From Hydrogenophaga sp. RAC07 (GTDB lineage: Bacteria; Pseudomonadota; Gammaproteobacteria; Burkholderiales; Burkholderiaceae_C), in the NCBI RefSeq assembly GCF_001713375.1, contig NZ_CP016449.1:3286001-3350000 (forward strand): a stretch of DNA of 64,000 bases, read 5' to 3'. This document shows, piece by piece, positions 36,352-46,073 of the stretch (the first letter of the stretch is position 1; each line of letters begins with the position of its first letter). The position numbers were made by a program, and so were the translations under genes. The notes beneath the pieces were generated by a model, which worked only from the letters and a program-made list of their open reading frames with translations, made no database searches and was not told where the DNA came from.

Positions 36352-36357
36352 TACGAT
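36352..36357 (+). promoter_or_regulatory. -10-like hexamer for gspD, leaderless layout
   Basis: TACGAT ends 6 bases before the gspD ATG, with CGCGCC between and no Shine-Dalgarno. gspN ends 31 bases earlier, so gspD may have its own start. No clear -35. Confidence 0.4.
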
Positions 36358-36363
36358 CGCGCC

Positions 36364-38544
36364 ATGAAACCGAACCCCACCCGCGCCGACCTCGCCCGGA
36401 CCCTGCGCCGCGGCAAGACCCCGACGGCGATCGCGCTCGCCACGATGATGGTGTTCGGCCTGTGGACCGGCGCACCTGTACAGGCACAGAATCGAAACGC
36501 CGAGCCGGTCACCTTGAACTTCGTGGCGGCCGACATCGAATCGGTGGCGCGCACCATGGCCACCATCACCGGCCGCAACGTGGTGGTCGATCCGCGCGTC
36601 AAGGGCACGATCAACCTGGCCACCGAGCGCCCCGTGTCGCCCACCGCCGCGCTCAACCAGTTTGCAGCCGTGTTGCGCCTGCAGGGTTTCTCCATCGTGG
36701 ACACCGGCGGTCTCTACAAGATCGTGCCCGAGGCCGACGCCAAGCTGCAGGGCAACGTGGTCAACGCGGGTTCGGTCAATGCACTGCCCACCTCCAACCA
36801 GGTCGTCACGCAGATCTTCCGCCTCAACCACGAATCGGCCAACAACCTCGTGCCGGTGTTGCGCCCCCTGATCGGGCCCAACAACACCATCAACGTGAAT
36901 CCCGGCAACAACTCGCTGGTGATCACCGACTACGCCGACAACCTGCAACGCATCGGCCGCATCATCACCGCGCTCGACGTCGCGGGAGCCACGGACGTGG
37001 AGGTGATTCCGCTGCAACATGCGGTGGCGGCCGACCTCGCCGCTCTGGTGTCGCGCCTGATCGATCCGGCGGTGGCGGCCGGCGGCGCCGGCGCGGCCGA
37101 TGCCTCCTACAAGACCACCTTGATCGCCGAGCCGCGCAGCAACAGCCTGGTGCTGCGCGCGGCCAACCCGGCGCGCCTGGCGCTGGTGCGCAACCTCGTG
37201 GCCCGGCTCGACCAACCGTCGTCGGCCAACGTCAGCGGCAACATCCATGTGGTGTACCTGAAGAACGCCGATGCGGTGGCGCTGGCCTCCACCCTGCGCG
37301 CCGCGCTGGCGGGCGAGTCGGCAGCCTCTGGCAGCACCGGCGGAGCCGGTGGCCTGGCCACCGCGGGCCGACCCATTGCCGTGGCCGGCGCGAGTCCGTC
37401 CAGCACCCCGGTGTCTGCCAGCGCACAGCCGTCCACCGGCGGCCAGATCCAGGCCGACCCGGCCACCAACTCGCTGATCATCACGGCGCCCGAACCGCAA
37501 TACCGCCAACTGCGCGCCGTGATCGACCAGCTCGATTCGCGCCGCGCGCAGGTCTATGTGGAGAGCCTGATCGCCGAAGTCAATGCGGACAAGGCGAGCG
37601 AGTTCGGCATCCAGTGGCAGGGCGCCTTGGGCAATTCGGGCGACCGCGTGATCGGCCTTCTGGGCACCAACTTCGGCACCGGCGCACGCAACATCATCGA
37701 CCTCGCCCAGGGCAACACCACGCCGGCGTCCGGCCTGAACCTCGGCCTGGCCCGCCAGACCAACGGTGTCTATGTGCTGGGCTTCCTCGCGCGGTTCCTG
37801 CAGGAAAACGGCGAAGGCAACATCCTCTCGACCCCCAACCTGCTCACGCTGGACAACGAAGAAGCCAAGATCGTGATCGGCCAGAACGTGCCCTTCGTCA
37901 CCGGCCAGTTCACCAACACCGGCAGCAACGAAGGCTCGGTCAACCCGTTCCAGACCATCGAGCGCAAGGACGTGGGCCTGACACTGCGCGTGAAGCCGCA
38001 GATCAGCGAAAACGGCACCATCAAGATGACCATCTACCAGGAGGTCAGCAGCGTGCAGGCGTCCTCGATCAACTCCACCACCGGCCTGATCACCAACAAG
38101 CGCACCATCGAATCCACCGTGCTGGTGGACGACGGCGCCATCGTGGTGCTCGGCGGCCTGCTGCAGGACGAGTACTCCGGCAACCAGGAAAAGGTGCCCG
38201 GCCTGGGCGACGTGCCGCTGTTCGGCAACCTCTTCAAGAGCGAAACCCGCTCGCGACGCAAGACCAACCTGATGGTGTTCCTGCGGCCCGTGGTGGTGCG
38301 CGATTCGCGAGCCACCAGCACCCTTGCACTGGACCGCTACGAACTCATGCGCTCGGTGCAGCAGGCTGCGCAGCCCAAGCCCAGCAGCGTGCTCGGCATC
38401 AACGACTCGCCGATCATGCCGCCGCTGGGGTCGCCCGGCTCCATGTCGCTCACGCCACAAGCGCCTTCGCTGGCCAACCCGCAATCGTCACCGCCGCTGA
38501 ACCCGCCCGCGGTGCCGTTGCCCCCCGTGGCCCCCGCGCAGTGA
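36364..38544 (+). CDS. gspD: Type II secretion secretin GspD
   Basis: A 726-residue outer-membrane secretin that forms the exit channel. A long N-terminal signal (hydrophobic core about residues 22-38, ending PVQAQ) precedes an N0 domain (VTLNFVAADIESVARTMATITGRNVVVDPRVKG) and N1-N3 domains with QIFRLNHESANNLVPVLRPL. The secretin core has VPFVTGQFT and ERKDVGLTLRVKPQISENGTIKM. The last ~60 residues are proline-rich. No pilotin gene is visible nearby. It is immediately followed by gspE. Confidence 0.96.
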   Translation: MKPNPTRADLARTLRRGKTPTAIALATMMVFGLWTGAPVQAQNRNAEPVTLNFVAADIESVARTMATITGRNVVVDPRVKGTINLATERPVSPTAALNQFAAVLRLQGFSIVDTGGLYKIVPEADAKLQGNVVNAGSVNALPTSNQVVTQIFRLNHESANNLVPVLRPLIGPNNTINVNPGNNSLVITDYADNLQRIGRIITALDVAGATDVEVIPLQHAVAADLAALVSRLIDPAVAAGGAGAADASYKTTLIAEPRSNSLVLRAANPARLALVRNLVARLDQPSSANVSGNIHVVYLKNADAVALASTLRAALAGESAASGSTGGAGGLATAGRPIAVAGASPSSTPVSASAQPSTGGQIQADPATNSLIITAPEPQYRQLRAVIDQLDSRRAQVYVESLIAEVNADKASEFGIQWQGALGNSGDRVIGLLGTNFGTGARNIIDLAQGNTTPASGLNLGLARQTNGVYVLGFLARFLQENGEGNILSTPNLLTLDNEEAKIVIGQNVPFVTGQFTNTGSNEGSVNPFQTIERKDVGLTLRVKPQISENGTIKMTIYQEVSSVQASSINSTTGLITNKRTIESTVLVDDGAIVVLGGLLQDEYSGNQEKVPGLGDVPLFGNLFKSETRSRRKTNLMVFLRPVVVRDSRATSTLALDRYELMRSVQQAAQPKPSSVLGINDSPIMPPLGSPGSMSLTPQAPSLANPQSSPPLNPPAVPLPPVAPAQ

Positions 38545-38554
38545 GACCCGGGCC

Positions 38555-39997
38555 GTGAAGTACCCGTTGCCCTACGCCTTCGCGCGCGAACACCTCTGGC
38601 TGATCGAGGACGACGGCGCCACCCAGACCCTGCTGGGCAGCAGCACGCCCGCGGCCGACACCGCCGCCCAGACGCGCCGCCTTTCGGCCCTGTCCGAGAT
38701 CCTGCGTTGCCACCCGGTGCAGGGCCTGCACTGGGAAGACGGCGACAGCCTGAAGCAGCGCATCAGCGTGGCCTATTCGCAAGGCGAGTCGAGTGCCGCG
38801 GCCGTGGTGAGCGAAGTGCAGGGCGACGCCGACCTGAGCCGCATGATGCAGGAGCTGCCCGCCATTGAAGACCTGCTGGAAACGGCCGACGACGCGCCCA
38901 TCATCCGCATGCTCAACGCCCTGCTCACGCAGGCCGCGCGCGACGGCGCCAGCGACATCCACATCGAACCGTTTGAACGCACCTCCAGCGTGCGCTTCCG
39001 GGTGGACGGCACGCTGCGAGAGGTGGTGCAACCCAACCGCGCGCTGCACGCCGCGCTCATCTCGCGCCTGAAGATCATGGCCGAGCTCGACATTTCAGAA
39101 AAACGCCTGCCGCAGGACGGCCGCATCTCGCTGCGCATCGGCACCCGCGCGGTGGACGTGCGCGTGTCCACGCTGCCCAGCGCGCACGGCGAGCGCGCGG
39201 TGCTGCGTCTGCTCGACAAGAGCGAGAGCAAGCTGAGCCTTGAATCGGTGGGCATGCAGGGCGATGTGCTGGCGCGGTTCCGCAAGCTCATCGGCCAGCC
39301 GCACGGCATCATCCTGGTGACCGGACCCACCGGCTCGGGCAAGACCACCACGCTCTACGCGGGCCTGCAGCGGCTGGACGCCAGCACGCAGAACATCATG
39401 ACGGTGGAGGACCCGATCGAATACGAGCTGCCGGGCGTGGGCCAGACGCAGGTGAACGCGCGCATCGACCTCACGTTTGCCAAGGCGCTGCGCGCCATCC
39501 TGCGGCAAGACCCCGACGTGATCATGATCGGCGAGATCCGCGATTTTGAAACCGCGCAGATCGCGATCCAGGCCTCGCTCACCGGCCACCTGGTACTGGC
39601 CACGCTGCACACCAACGACGCACCCAGCGCCGTGACCCGCCTCACCGACATGGGCGTCGAGCCCTTTCTGCTCAGTTCGTCGCTGCTGGGTGTGCTGGCG
39701 CAGCGGCTGGTGCGCAAGCTCTGCGTGCACTGCCGCCGCCAGGACGACAAGGGCCTGTGGCATCCGGTGGGCTGCGAACACTGCAACCACAGCGGCTACA
39801 AGGGCCGCACCGGCATCTACGAGCTCATGGTGGCCGACGACAAGATCCGTGCGCTGATCCACAACCGCGCCGCCGAAAGCAAGATCTTCGTGGCCGCCGA
39901 GGCCGCGGGTCTGCAATCGATGCGGGCCGATGGGCAACGCCTGATCGATGCGGGGATCACGTCGCCCGAAGAGGTCATGTCGGTCACGCGCGACTAA
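38555..39997 (+). CDS. gspE: Type II secretion ATPase GspE
   Basis: A 480-residue cytosolic hexameric ATPase that drives pseudopilus assembly. It shows Walker A GPTGSGKTTT, the Asp box (IMTVEDPIEYELPGVGQTQVN), Walker B IMIGEIRDFETAQIA, the His box LVLATLHTND, and a zinc-binding CVHC...CEHC pair (about residues 390-415). GTG 38555 is the start. It ends 3 bases before the ATG of the repeat-encoded mini-ORF. Confidence 0.97.
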   Translation: MKYPLPYAFAREHLWLIEDDGATQTLLGSSTPAADTAAQTRRLSALSEILRCHPVQGLHWEDGDSLKQRISVAYSQGESSAAAVVSEVQGDADLSRMMQELPAIEDLLETADDAPIIRMLNALLTQAARDGASDIHIEPFERTSSVRFRVDGTLREVVQPNRALHAALISRLKIMAELDISEKRLPQDGRISLRIGTRAVDVRVSTLPSAHGERAVLRLLDKSESKLSLESVGMQGDVLARFRKLIGQPHGIILVTGPTGSGKTTTLYAGLQRLDASTQNIMTVEDPIEYELPGVGQTQVNARIDLTFAKALRAILRQDPDVIMIGEIRDFETAQIAIQASLTGHLVLATLHTNDAPSAVTRLTDMGVEPFLLSSSLLGVLAQRLVRKLCVHCRRQDDKGLWHPVGCEHCNHSGYKGRTGIYELMVADDKIRALIHNRAAESKIFVAAEAAGLQSMRADGQRLIDAGITSPEEVMSVTRD

Positions 39998-40000
39998 AAC

Positions 40001-40093
40001 ATGAGCCCCCACGCTCCACCGCTTCGCGGGTCGCTGCCACCCCAAGGGAGCCGTTTCGCCTTGGGGCGGCCCGGCGGCGAAACTTTGACCTGA
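40001..40093 (+). CDS. Repeat-encoded mini-ORF coupling gspE to gspF
   Basis: A 30-codon frame begins 3 bases after the gspE stop, reads through repeat copy C, and its TGA is one base before the gspF ATG. gspF has no Shine-Dalgarno of its own. The product ends FALGRPGGETLT and has no known domain. Translation is inferred from the layout. Confidence 0.3.
   Translation: MSPHAPPLRGSLPPQGSRFALGRPGGETLT
40005..40083 (+). repeat. 79-bp dispersed repeat, copy C (diverged)
   Basis: Same orientation and general sequence as copies A and B but with several substitutions and a one-base insertion near 40037-40042. The 3' half keeps the same reading frame relative to the preceding ATG as in copies A and B. 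Confidence 0.85.
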
Positions 40094-40094
40094 C

Positions 40095-41324
40095 ATGCCC
40101 GCCTACACCTTCGAAGCCCTCGACGCCCAGGGCGCCACCCAAAAAGGCCTGATCGACGCCGACACCGCACGCTCCGCGCGCAGCCTGCTGCGCGCCCGTG
40201 CGCTGGTGCCGCTGCTGGTGGAGCCGGCCACGGGGGGTGGCACCAACGTGCAGGGCAGCGGGCTCAACATCACGCTGTGGGGCGGTCGCGTTTTCAGCGC
40301 CACCACGCTCGCGGTGTGGACGCGGCAGATCGCCGGTCTGGTCGCCGCCGGCCTGCCGCTGGAGCGCGCGCTCTCGGCCCTGACCGAAGAGGCCGAAGAC
40401 GACAAACAGCGCAACCTCATGGCCTCGCTGCGCTCCGAGGTCAACGCGGGTTCACCCTTTGCCCAGGCGCTGGCGCAGCACCCACGCGAGTTCTCGTCCA
40501 TCTACACCTCGGTGATCGCGGCCGGTGAGCAAAGCGGCCAGCTGGGCACGGTGCTGGAGCGCCTGGCCGACGACCTGGAAGCACGCGAGGCGCTCAAGAA
40601 CAAGCTGGTCGCCGCCTCGCTCTACCCCGCCATCGTCACCCTGGTGGCCATCGTGATCGTGGTGTTTCTGGTGTCATACGTGGTGCCGCAGGTCGCCAGC
40701 GTGTTCGCCGGCAGCAAGCGCGCCCTGCCCCTGCTCACCGTGATGATGCTGGGCCTGAGCGACTTCGTGCGCAGCTACGGCTGGCTGATGCTGGGCGCGC
40801 TGGTGGCCGGCAGCTTTGCTTTGGTGGTGGCGCGGCGCAACGAGCCGCTGCGCCTGCGCATGGACGCCGCGTGGCTGCGCCTGCCCTTGGTGGGGCGCCT
40901 GGCGCGAGGCTTCAACGCAGCGCGTTTTGCCGCCACGCTGGCCATGCTCGCGGCCGCTGGTGTGCCCATCCTTCGGGCGCTGCAAACCGCCGCTGAAACC
41001 CTGAACAACCAGGCCATGCGCGCCGATGCGCTGGATGCGCTGGTGCTGGTGCGCGAAGGCGCGCCGCTGGCGTCTGCACTGGCGAGCAAGAAACGATTTC
41101 CGCCGCTGGTGTCGATGTTCGCGCGCTTGGGTGAACAGACCGGCCAGCTGCCCGCCATGCTCGACCGCGCCGCCGAACAGCTGGGCGCCGAAGTGCAGCG
41201 CCGCGCCATGCACATGGCCACCATCCTGGAGCCGCTGCTGATCGTGGGCATGGGTCTGGTGGTGATGCTGATCGTGCTGGCGGTGCTGATGCCGATCATC
41301 CAACTCAACCAACTGGTGACTTGA
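40095..41324 (+). CDS. gspF: Type II secretion platform protein GspF
   Basis: A 409-residue polytopic inner-membrane protein. It begins MPAYTFEALDAQG and has two T2SSF domains (about residues 75-195 and 275-400, with GLPLERALSALTEEAED and GVPILRALQTAAETLNN) and three hydrophobic segments near 175-195, 225-245 and 380-402. It is the last gsp gene here; no gspO prepilin peptidase is present in the window, so processing must rely on a copy elsewhere. Confidence 0.95.
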   Translation: MPAYTFEALDAQGATQKGLIDADTARSARSLLRARALVPLLVEPATGGGTNVQGSGLNITLWGGRVFSATTLAVWTRQIAGLVAAGLPLERALSALTEEAEDDKQRNLMASLRSEVNAGSPFAQALAQHPREFSSIYTSVIAAGEQSGQLGTVLERLADDLEAREALKNKLVAASLYPAIVTLVAIVIVVFLVSYVVPQVASVFAGSKRALPLLTVMMLGLSDFVRSYGWLMLGALVAGSFALVVARRNEPLRLRMDAAWLRLPLVGRLARGFNAARFAATLAMLAAAGVPILRALQTAAETLNNQAMRADALDALVLVREGAPLASALASKKRFPPLVSMFARLGEQTGQLPAMLDRAAEQLGAEVQRRAMHMATILEPLLIVGMGLVVMLIVLAVLMPIIQLNQLVT

Positions 41325-41326
41325 AC

Positions 41327-42223
41327 ATGGGTGTGACCCTGGAGGGCAAGCTCGTCGTTGCCATCTCTTCCCGCGCGCTGTTCGATTTTGAAGAAGAGAA
41401 CCGGCTGTTCGAAACCGGAGACGACCGCGTCTACATGAAGCTGCAGCTGGAGCGGCTGGACACCCCCGCGCAGCCCGGCGTGGCGTTTTCGCTGGTGCAC
41501 AAGCTGCTCGCGTTCAACGACGCCGATGCCCAGCGCGTGGAGGTGGTGATCCTTTCGCGCAACGACCCGGTCTCGGGCATGCGCGTGTTCCGCTCGGCCA
41601 AACACTACGGACTGCCCATCCAGCGCGGCAGCTTCACGCGTGGCCAGCCGCCCTGGCGCTATTTGCGCCCGCTGCGCGCCAACCTCTTCCTCTCCACCCA
41701 CCTGGCCGACGTGCGCGCCGCGCTCGACGCCGGCGTGCCCGCCGCGCAGGTGTACCCCCACTCGGTGCACGCCAGCGACGCACATCCGCACGAAGTGCGC
41801 ATCGCGTTTGACGGCGACGCCGTGCTGTTCTCCGACGAGGCCGAGCGCGTTTATCAGGCGCAAGGCCTCTCGGCCTTTCAGGAACACGAAGCGAGCAAGG
41901 CCGGTCTGCCGCTGGCCGGCGGCCCGTTCAAGCCCCTGCTCGAAGCCCTGCACCGCCTGCAGAGCGAAGGCACGCCGCTCATGCGCGTGCGCACCGCGCT
42001 GGTCACGGCGCGCAGCGCACCGGCGCACGAGCGCGCCATCCGCACGCTGATGAACTGGAACATCGAGGTCGATGAAGCCATGTTCCTCGGCGGCCTGCCC
42101 AAGGGCGAATTCCTGCGCGAGTTCGAGCCCGACTTTTTCTTTGACGACCAGACCGGGCACATCGAATCGGCGTCGCTGCATGTGCCTGCGGGCCATGTCG
42201 CCAGCGGCATCTCCAACCCCTGA
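41327..42223 (+). CDS. 5'-nucleotidase (NT5C1-like family)
   Basis: A 298-residue protein of the cytosolic 5'-nucleotidase family (Pfam 5-nucleotidase, NT5C1 type), which dephosphorylates nucleoside monophosphates. Recognised by VVAISSRALFDFEEENRLFE near the start, RGGSFTRGQPPWRYL-like and LFLSTHLADV blocks and the HAD-like FDGDAVLFSDEAE (about residue 160). No signal peptide. The ATG at 41327 is 2 bases after the gspF stop, so it may be carried on the secretion operon transcript by accident of location. Confidence 0.85.
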   Translation: MGVTLEGKLVVAISSRALFDFEEENRLFETGDDRVYMKLQLERLDTPAQPGVAFSLVHKLLAFNDADAQRVEVVILSRNDPVSGMRVFRSAKHYGLPIQRGSFTRGQPPWRYLRPLRANLFLSTHLADVRAALDAGVPAAQVYPHSVHASDAHPHEVRIAFDGDAVLFSDEAERVYQAQGLSAFQEHEASKAGLPLAGGPFKPLLEALHRLQSEGTPLMRVRTALVTARSAPAHERAIRTLMNWNIEVDEAMFLGGLPKGEFLREFEPDFFFDDQTGHIESASLHVPAGHVASGISNP

Positions 42224-42243
42224 CTCCCAACCTTGAGGTCTCC

Positions 42244-44022
42244 ATGACCCTGAGCGAAAAATTCCAGAGCTTCCGCGCGTTCGCGGGCAAGGTGGGCCGC
42301 CTCACCGTGCCCTACTTCCAGTCGGAAGAAAAGTGGAAAGCACGAGCGCTGCTGGCCGCCATCGTGGCGCTCAACCTGGGCTCGGTCTACATGCTGGTGC
42401 TGCTCAACGAGTGGAACCGCGTGTTCTACGACGCGCTGCAGAACAAGGACGCTGCGGTGTTCTGGCGCGAGCTCGGTCGCTTCACGTATCTGGCCTTCGG
42501 CTTCATCATCATCGCGGTCTACCGCTTCTACCTCACACAGTTGCTCGAAATGCGCTGGCGCGCCTGGATGACCGGCCACTACCTCGACCGCTGGCTCTCC
42601 CACAAGGCCTTCTACCACCTCGAACTCGCGCGCTTCGCCCGCGGCGAGGACGCCCCGCCCGACAACCCGGACCAGCGCATCGCGGAAGACATGAACCTCT
42701 TCACCAGCTACTCGGTGAGCCTGACCATGGGCCTGCTCAATGCCGCGGTCACGCTGGTGAGTTTTGTCGGCATCTTGTGGACGCTCTCGGGCAGCTTTGC
42801 CTTCTCGTTCAATGGTGGCGAATACACCATCCCCGGCTTCATGGTGTGGATGGCGGTGCTCTACTGCGCGCTCGGCAGCGTGATCACGCACTACCTGGGC
42901 CGCTCGCAGATCGCGCTGAACTTCAAGCAGCAGCGCTATGAAGCCGACTTCCGCCACCACCTGGTGCGCGTGCGCGAGTACAGCGAATCGATCGCGCTCG
43001 ACCGGGGTGAACCGGTGGAGCGCCGGCAGCTCGGCGGACGCTTCGGCGACGTCATCGGCAACTACCTCAAGCTCATCAACGCGCAGAAACGCCTGACCTG
43101 GTTCACCGTGGGCTTCGGGCAGGCCGCCGTGGTGTTCCCGTTCATCGTGGCAGCGCCGCGCTTCTTCAGTGGCGCGATCCAGCTCGGTGAATTGATCCAG
43201 ATCTCCTCGGCCTTTGGCCGCGTGCAGGACTCGCTCTCGTGGTTCGTCGACAACTACAGCAGCCTGGCCGCCTGGCGCGCCACCACCGACCGCATCACCA
43301 GCTTTGAAGAAAGTTTCCAGGCGCTGGAAGCCTCCGAACACGTCGCCGCCCCGCTGCCCAACACCGACGACACGCTCGCCATCGACGACCTTCAACTCGC
43401 CTTGCCCGGCGGCGTGGCGCTGCTGGCGGTGCACGGCCTGCGGGTGTCACCTGGCGACACGGTGCTGGTCAAAGGCCCGTCGGGCAGCGGCAAGTCCACG
43501 CTGTTCCGCGGCCTCGCCGGCATCTGGCCCTGGGCCCAGCGCAGCCTGCGCACGCCCGCGGGCTTTGCGAACCAGGTGATGTTTTTGCCGCAGCGCCCCT
43601 ACTTCCCGTTGGGCTCGCTGCGCGATGCCCTGGCCTACCCCGAACCCGCCGGGCGCTACAGCGACGACGAGCTGCAACACGCCCTGCGCGAGGCGCTGCT
43701 GCCCGACCTGTCCACGCGGCTGGACGAACACGACGCCTGGGGCCAGAAGCTCTCGGGAGGCGAACAACAACGCCTGGCCATCGCCCGCGCGATGCTCAAG
43801 AAACCGCGCTGGCTGTTTGTGGACGAAGCCACGAGCGCGCTGGACGAGGCGGCCGAAGCCACGCTGTACGCGCGGCTGCAGGCGCTGGTGAAAGAGAGCA
43901 ACGGCGCGCTGGTGTCCATCGCGCACCGGCCGGGCGTGGCGGCGTTTCACCGCACGCAGTGGTCGTTCACGCCTGATTCGACGGGGGACGCGCGCTACAA
44001 GCTGCTGGCTTCGCCCACGTAG
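42244..44022 (+). CDS. SbmA/BacA-like ABC transporter (fused permease-ATPase)
   Basis: A 592-residue half-transporter with an N-terminal ABC_membrane_2 (SbmA/BacA/YddA type) domain of about six helices (residues ~30-320) and a C-terminal ABC domain. The ATPase shows Walker [10 protein letters not shown], signature [14 protein letters not shown], Walker [14 protein letters not shown] and a switch His in SIAHRPG. Homodimers are expected. Relatives take up peptides or cobalamin, or export very-long-chain fatty acyl groups, so substrate is open. A GAGG ribosome site precedes the ATG. It converges on queC with a 28-base overlap. Confidence 0.9.
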   Translation: MTLSEKFQSFRAFAGKVGRLTVPYFQSEEKWKARALLAAIVALNLGSVYMLVLLNEWNRVFYDALQNKDAAVFWRELGRFTYLAFGFIIIAVYRFYLTQLLEMRWRAWMTGHYLDRWLSHKAFYHLELARFARGEDAPPDNPDQRIAEDMNLFTSYSVSLTMGLLNAAVTLVSFVGILWTLSGSFAFSFNGGEYTIPGFMVWMAVLYCALGSVITHYLGRSQIALNFKQQRYEADFRHHLVRVREYSESIALDRGEPVERRQLGGRFGDVIGNYLKLINAQKRLTWFTVGFGQAAVVFPFIVAAPRFFSGAIQLGELIQISSAFGRVQDSLSWFVDNYSSLAAWRATTDRITSFEESFQALEASEHVAAPLPNTDDTLAIDDLQLALPGGVALLAVHGLRVSPGDTVLVKGPSGSGKSTLFRGLAGIWPWAQRSLRTPAGFANQVMFLPQRPYFPLGSLRDALAYPEPAGRYSDDELQHALREALLPDLSTRLDEHDAWGQKLSGGEQQRLAIARAMLKKPRWLFVDEATSALDEAAEATLYARLQALVKESNGALVSIAHRPGVAAFHRTQWSFTPDSTGDARYKLLASPT

Positions 44023-44732
44023 CCCATCCACCCCCGCGCCCGCAACTCGCAAGCCGGGCAGGTCCCGCACCCGTACCCCCACGCATGCCGGTGCTCGCGG
44101 TCGCCGAGGTAGCAGGTGTGGGTGTGTTCCACGATCAAATCCACCAGCGTTTTGCCGCCCAGGGTTTCGGCCAGGCGCCAGGTGGCGGCTTTGTCGATCC
44201 ACATGAGCGGGGTGTCGATGAGGAAGCGGTGGTCCATGCCGAGGGACAGCGCGACTTGCAGCGCTTTCATGGTGTCGTCGCGGCAGTCGGGGTAGCCCGA
44301 AAAGTCGGTCTCGCAGACGCCGGTGACGATGACCTGGATGCCACGGCGGTAAGCGAGGGCGGCGGCGAGCGTGAGGAACAGCAGGTTGCGGCCGGGCACG
44401 AAGGTGTTGGGCAGGCCGTTCTCTTCCATGCGAAAGGCCATGTCGCGCGTGAGCGATGTTTCGCTGACCTTGCCAAGCACGGCGAGGTCGAGCACATGGT
44501 CTTCGCCCAGGCGGTCGGCCCACTGCGGGAAGCGCTCGCGCAGTTCGCGCAGCACCACGGGGCGGGCCGTCATTTCCACGCTGTGGCGCTGGCCGTAGTC
44601 GAAGCCCAGGGTTTCCACGCGCGGGAAACGCTCCAAGGCGTGGGCGAGGCAGGTGGTGGAGTCTTGCCCGCCGGAAAACAGCACGAGGGCGCTGGTGTGG
44701 TGGGGGGTGTTGTGGGGGGTGGCTGCGGTCAT
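43995..44732 (-). CDS. queC: 7-cyano-7-deazaguanine synthase QueC
   Basis: A 245-residue ATP-dependent enzyme converting 7-carboxy-7-deazaguanine and ammonia to preQ0 in queuosine synthesis. It has the PP-loop [14 protein letters not shown] at residues ~17-30 and a zinc site formed by Cys residues in [24 protein letters not shown]. The ATG at 44732 is chosen because the upstream frame reads through a palindromic repeat. It is alone on its strand, without queD/E/F nearby. Confidence 0.95.
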   Translation of the reverse strand: MTAATPHNTPHHTSALVLFSGGQDSTTCLAHALERFPRVETLGFDYGQRHSVEMTARPVVLRELRERFPQWADRLGEDHVLDLAVLGKVSETSLTRDMAFRMEENGLPNTFVPGRNLLFLTLAAALAYRRGIQVIVTGVCETDFSGYPDCRDDTMKALQVALSLGMDHRFLIDTPLMWIDKAATWRLAETLGGKTLVDLIVEHTHTCYLGDREHRHAWGYGCGTCPACELRARGWMGYVGEASSL

Positions 44733-44739
44733 GAGGGAG

Positions 44740-44745
44740 ATCGTA
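44740..44745 (-). promoter_or_regulatory. -10-like hexamer for queC, leaderless layout
   Basis: On the minus strand TACGAT ends 7 bases before the queC ATG; the intervening CTCCCTC is not a ribosome site. Confidence 0.4.
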
Positions 44746-44754
44746 GCGCGCGAG

Positions 44755-44790
44755 CCCTCACCCCTGCCCTCTCCCGGAGGGAGAGGGAGT
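44755..44790. repeat. Short palindromic intergenic repeat (family 3)
   Basis: CCCTCTCC at 44767-44774 pairs with GGAGAGGG at 44780-44787 around CGGAG, preceded by CCCTCACCCCTG. This form is a common dispersed element in many proteobacteria. It lies between queC and the HDOD gene. Confidence 0.65.
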
Positions 44791-44818
44791 GAAACCCCTC
44801 TCCGGTAAAGCTGTCCCG

Positions 44819-46060
44819 TTAAACGAGTCGCTCGGAGCGCACACCCGCGTGATCGCGGCTGGTGGCCAGCATGCGGATGAGTGCGCGGTTGGCCTGTTCC
44901 AGGCTCACGTCGTTGCGGTCGCACACCGCGTTCAGGCGGTGCAACTGGGCCGGTTCGCCCTGGGCGCGCGCCACGTCCAGCAGCGGGTGGTACGGCCCGT
45001 CGTGGCGCAGCACCGCGTCGTACAAACGGCCCGAGAGCGGCAGCTTGTGCAGCAGCTCGCTCAAGGGCGCGTGCAGCAGTTTGTCGAGGTGGGCAAACAG
45101 CGCGGTGGTGTAGACCTCCAGCCGCAGGTTGTCTTCGGAGCCGGTGGCCAGCAGGTGCTGCGCAAGGCGCGCGCGCATGACCATGGCCGCGCGCACGGGT
45201 TGCAGGTCGTTGTCGGTTTCGCTGCCGGGAGCCTGTTCAAACAGCCAGCGGCCGAGTTCGCGAAAGCCCAGCATCATGAGTGCGTGGCGCAGCGAGCCGA
45301 TTTCGTGGCGGCCGCCGTACGCGGCCGAGTTCACCAGCAGCAGGATGCGGTAGACCAGCACCGGGTCTTGCCGCACCAGGCGCTCCAGCCGTTCGAGCGA
45401 ACAGTCGTCGTCGATGGCCTGCAGGATCTGCCGGATCACGCGTGGGTCGCACGAGATGGGCTGGTGGCGGTGGGCGAACAAGACGTCGGCATCGGGCCAG
45501 CCGAGCAGGCCCCAGGCACCGGCATCGTCGAGCAGGTGGCGGGCCAGCGTCTGGGTCTGCACGCCATGAAAGAGCTGCGCGGGCGGCAGGCCCTGGCTGC
45601 GCTGGTGCAGGCCGGGGGTGGACTGGGCTTGCAGGATGTCGGCCGCTTCTTGCGGGCTGAGCTGAAGCAGGTTGCGCACGTCGAAACCGGGTGGCTTGCC
45701 TTGTCGCAGTGCGGCCAGATCGGTGCGTCGCACGAGGCGGTGCCCGCGCCGGTTGGCCACCGACAGCCCGGCCAGGCTCTCGGGCACTTCGAACGGCGCG
45801 GCGGGCACTTCGAGCCAGGTGTTGTGCACCGGCGCGCAGGCCAGCGCCTGTTGCAGCAACCGGGGCGAATCGATGGAGATGATGAGCACCGGCGCGCTCT
45901 CGGGCCAGTCGTCGCCCAGCGCCTGCATGAGGTGGGCAGCGTCGACCGCTGCGGCGTGGATGGGGTGCACACACAGGCGCACCGCGGCGAGCTGGCGTTC
46001 GCGGTTCCACACCGGTTCGTAGCCGAGCGCCAGACTGTCCAGAACGGTGTGGCTCAACAT
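44819..46060 (-). CDS. HDOD domain-containing regulator
   Basis: A 413-residue cytosolic signalling protein. The first ~195 residues resemble a degenerate EAL-type fold ([17 protein letters not shown]) without the catalytic EAL motif. An HDOD domain follows (about 205-400, [35 protein letters not shown] and [20 protein letters not shown]). HDOD proteins are output or scaffold modules, often tied to motility, c-di-GMP or stress. It starts 13 bases after flgL, so it is probably the last gene of the flagellar operon. Confidence 0.88.
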   Translation of the reverse strand: MLSHTVLDSLALGYEPVWNRERQLAAVRLCVHPIHAAAVDAAHLMQALGDDWPESAPVLIISIDSPRLLQQALACAPVHNTWLEVPAAPFEVPESLAGLSVANRRGHRLVRRTDLAALRQGKPPGFDVRNLLQLSPQEAADILQAQSTPGLHQRSQGLPPAQLFHGVQTQTLARHLLDDAGAWGLLGWPDADVLFAHRHQPISCDPRVIRQILQAIDDDCSLERLERLVRQDPVLVYRILLLVNSAAYGGRHEIGSLRHALMMLGFRELGRWLFEQAPGSETDNDLQPVRAAMVMRARLAQHLLATGSEDNLRLEVYTTALFAHLDKLLHAPLSELLHKLPLSGRLYDAVLRHDGPYHPLLDVARAQGEPAQLHRLNAVCDRNDVSLEQANRALIRMLATSRDHAGVRSERLV

Positions 46061-46073
46061 GGGTGCAAACGTT

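Noticed and set aside
36274..38558. Two ~700-codon alternative frames over gspD
   Set aside because: Shadows of the secretin gene, which has full family motifs.
30832..40083. The 79-bp repeats as insertion sequence ends or a CRISPR array
   Set aside because: No transposase, no paired termini with target duplications, and copies are kilobases apart without spacers.
26753..44022. CobT-like gene and SbmA-like transporter as parts of one cobalamin system
   Set aside because: They are 15 kb apart, in different transcription units, with no other cobalamin gene or riboswitch between them.
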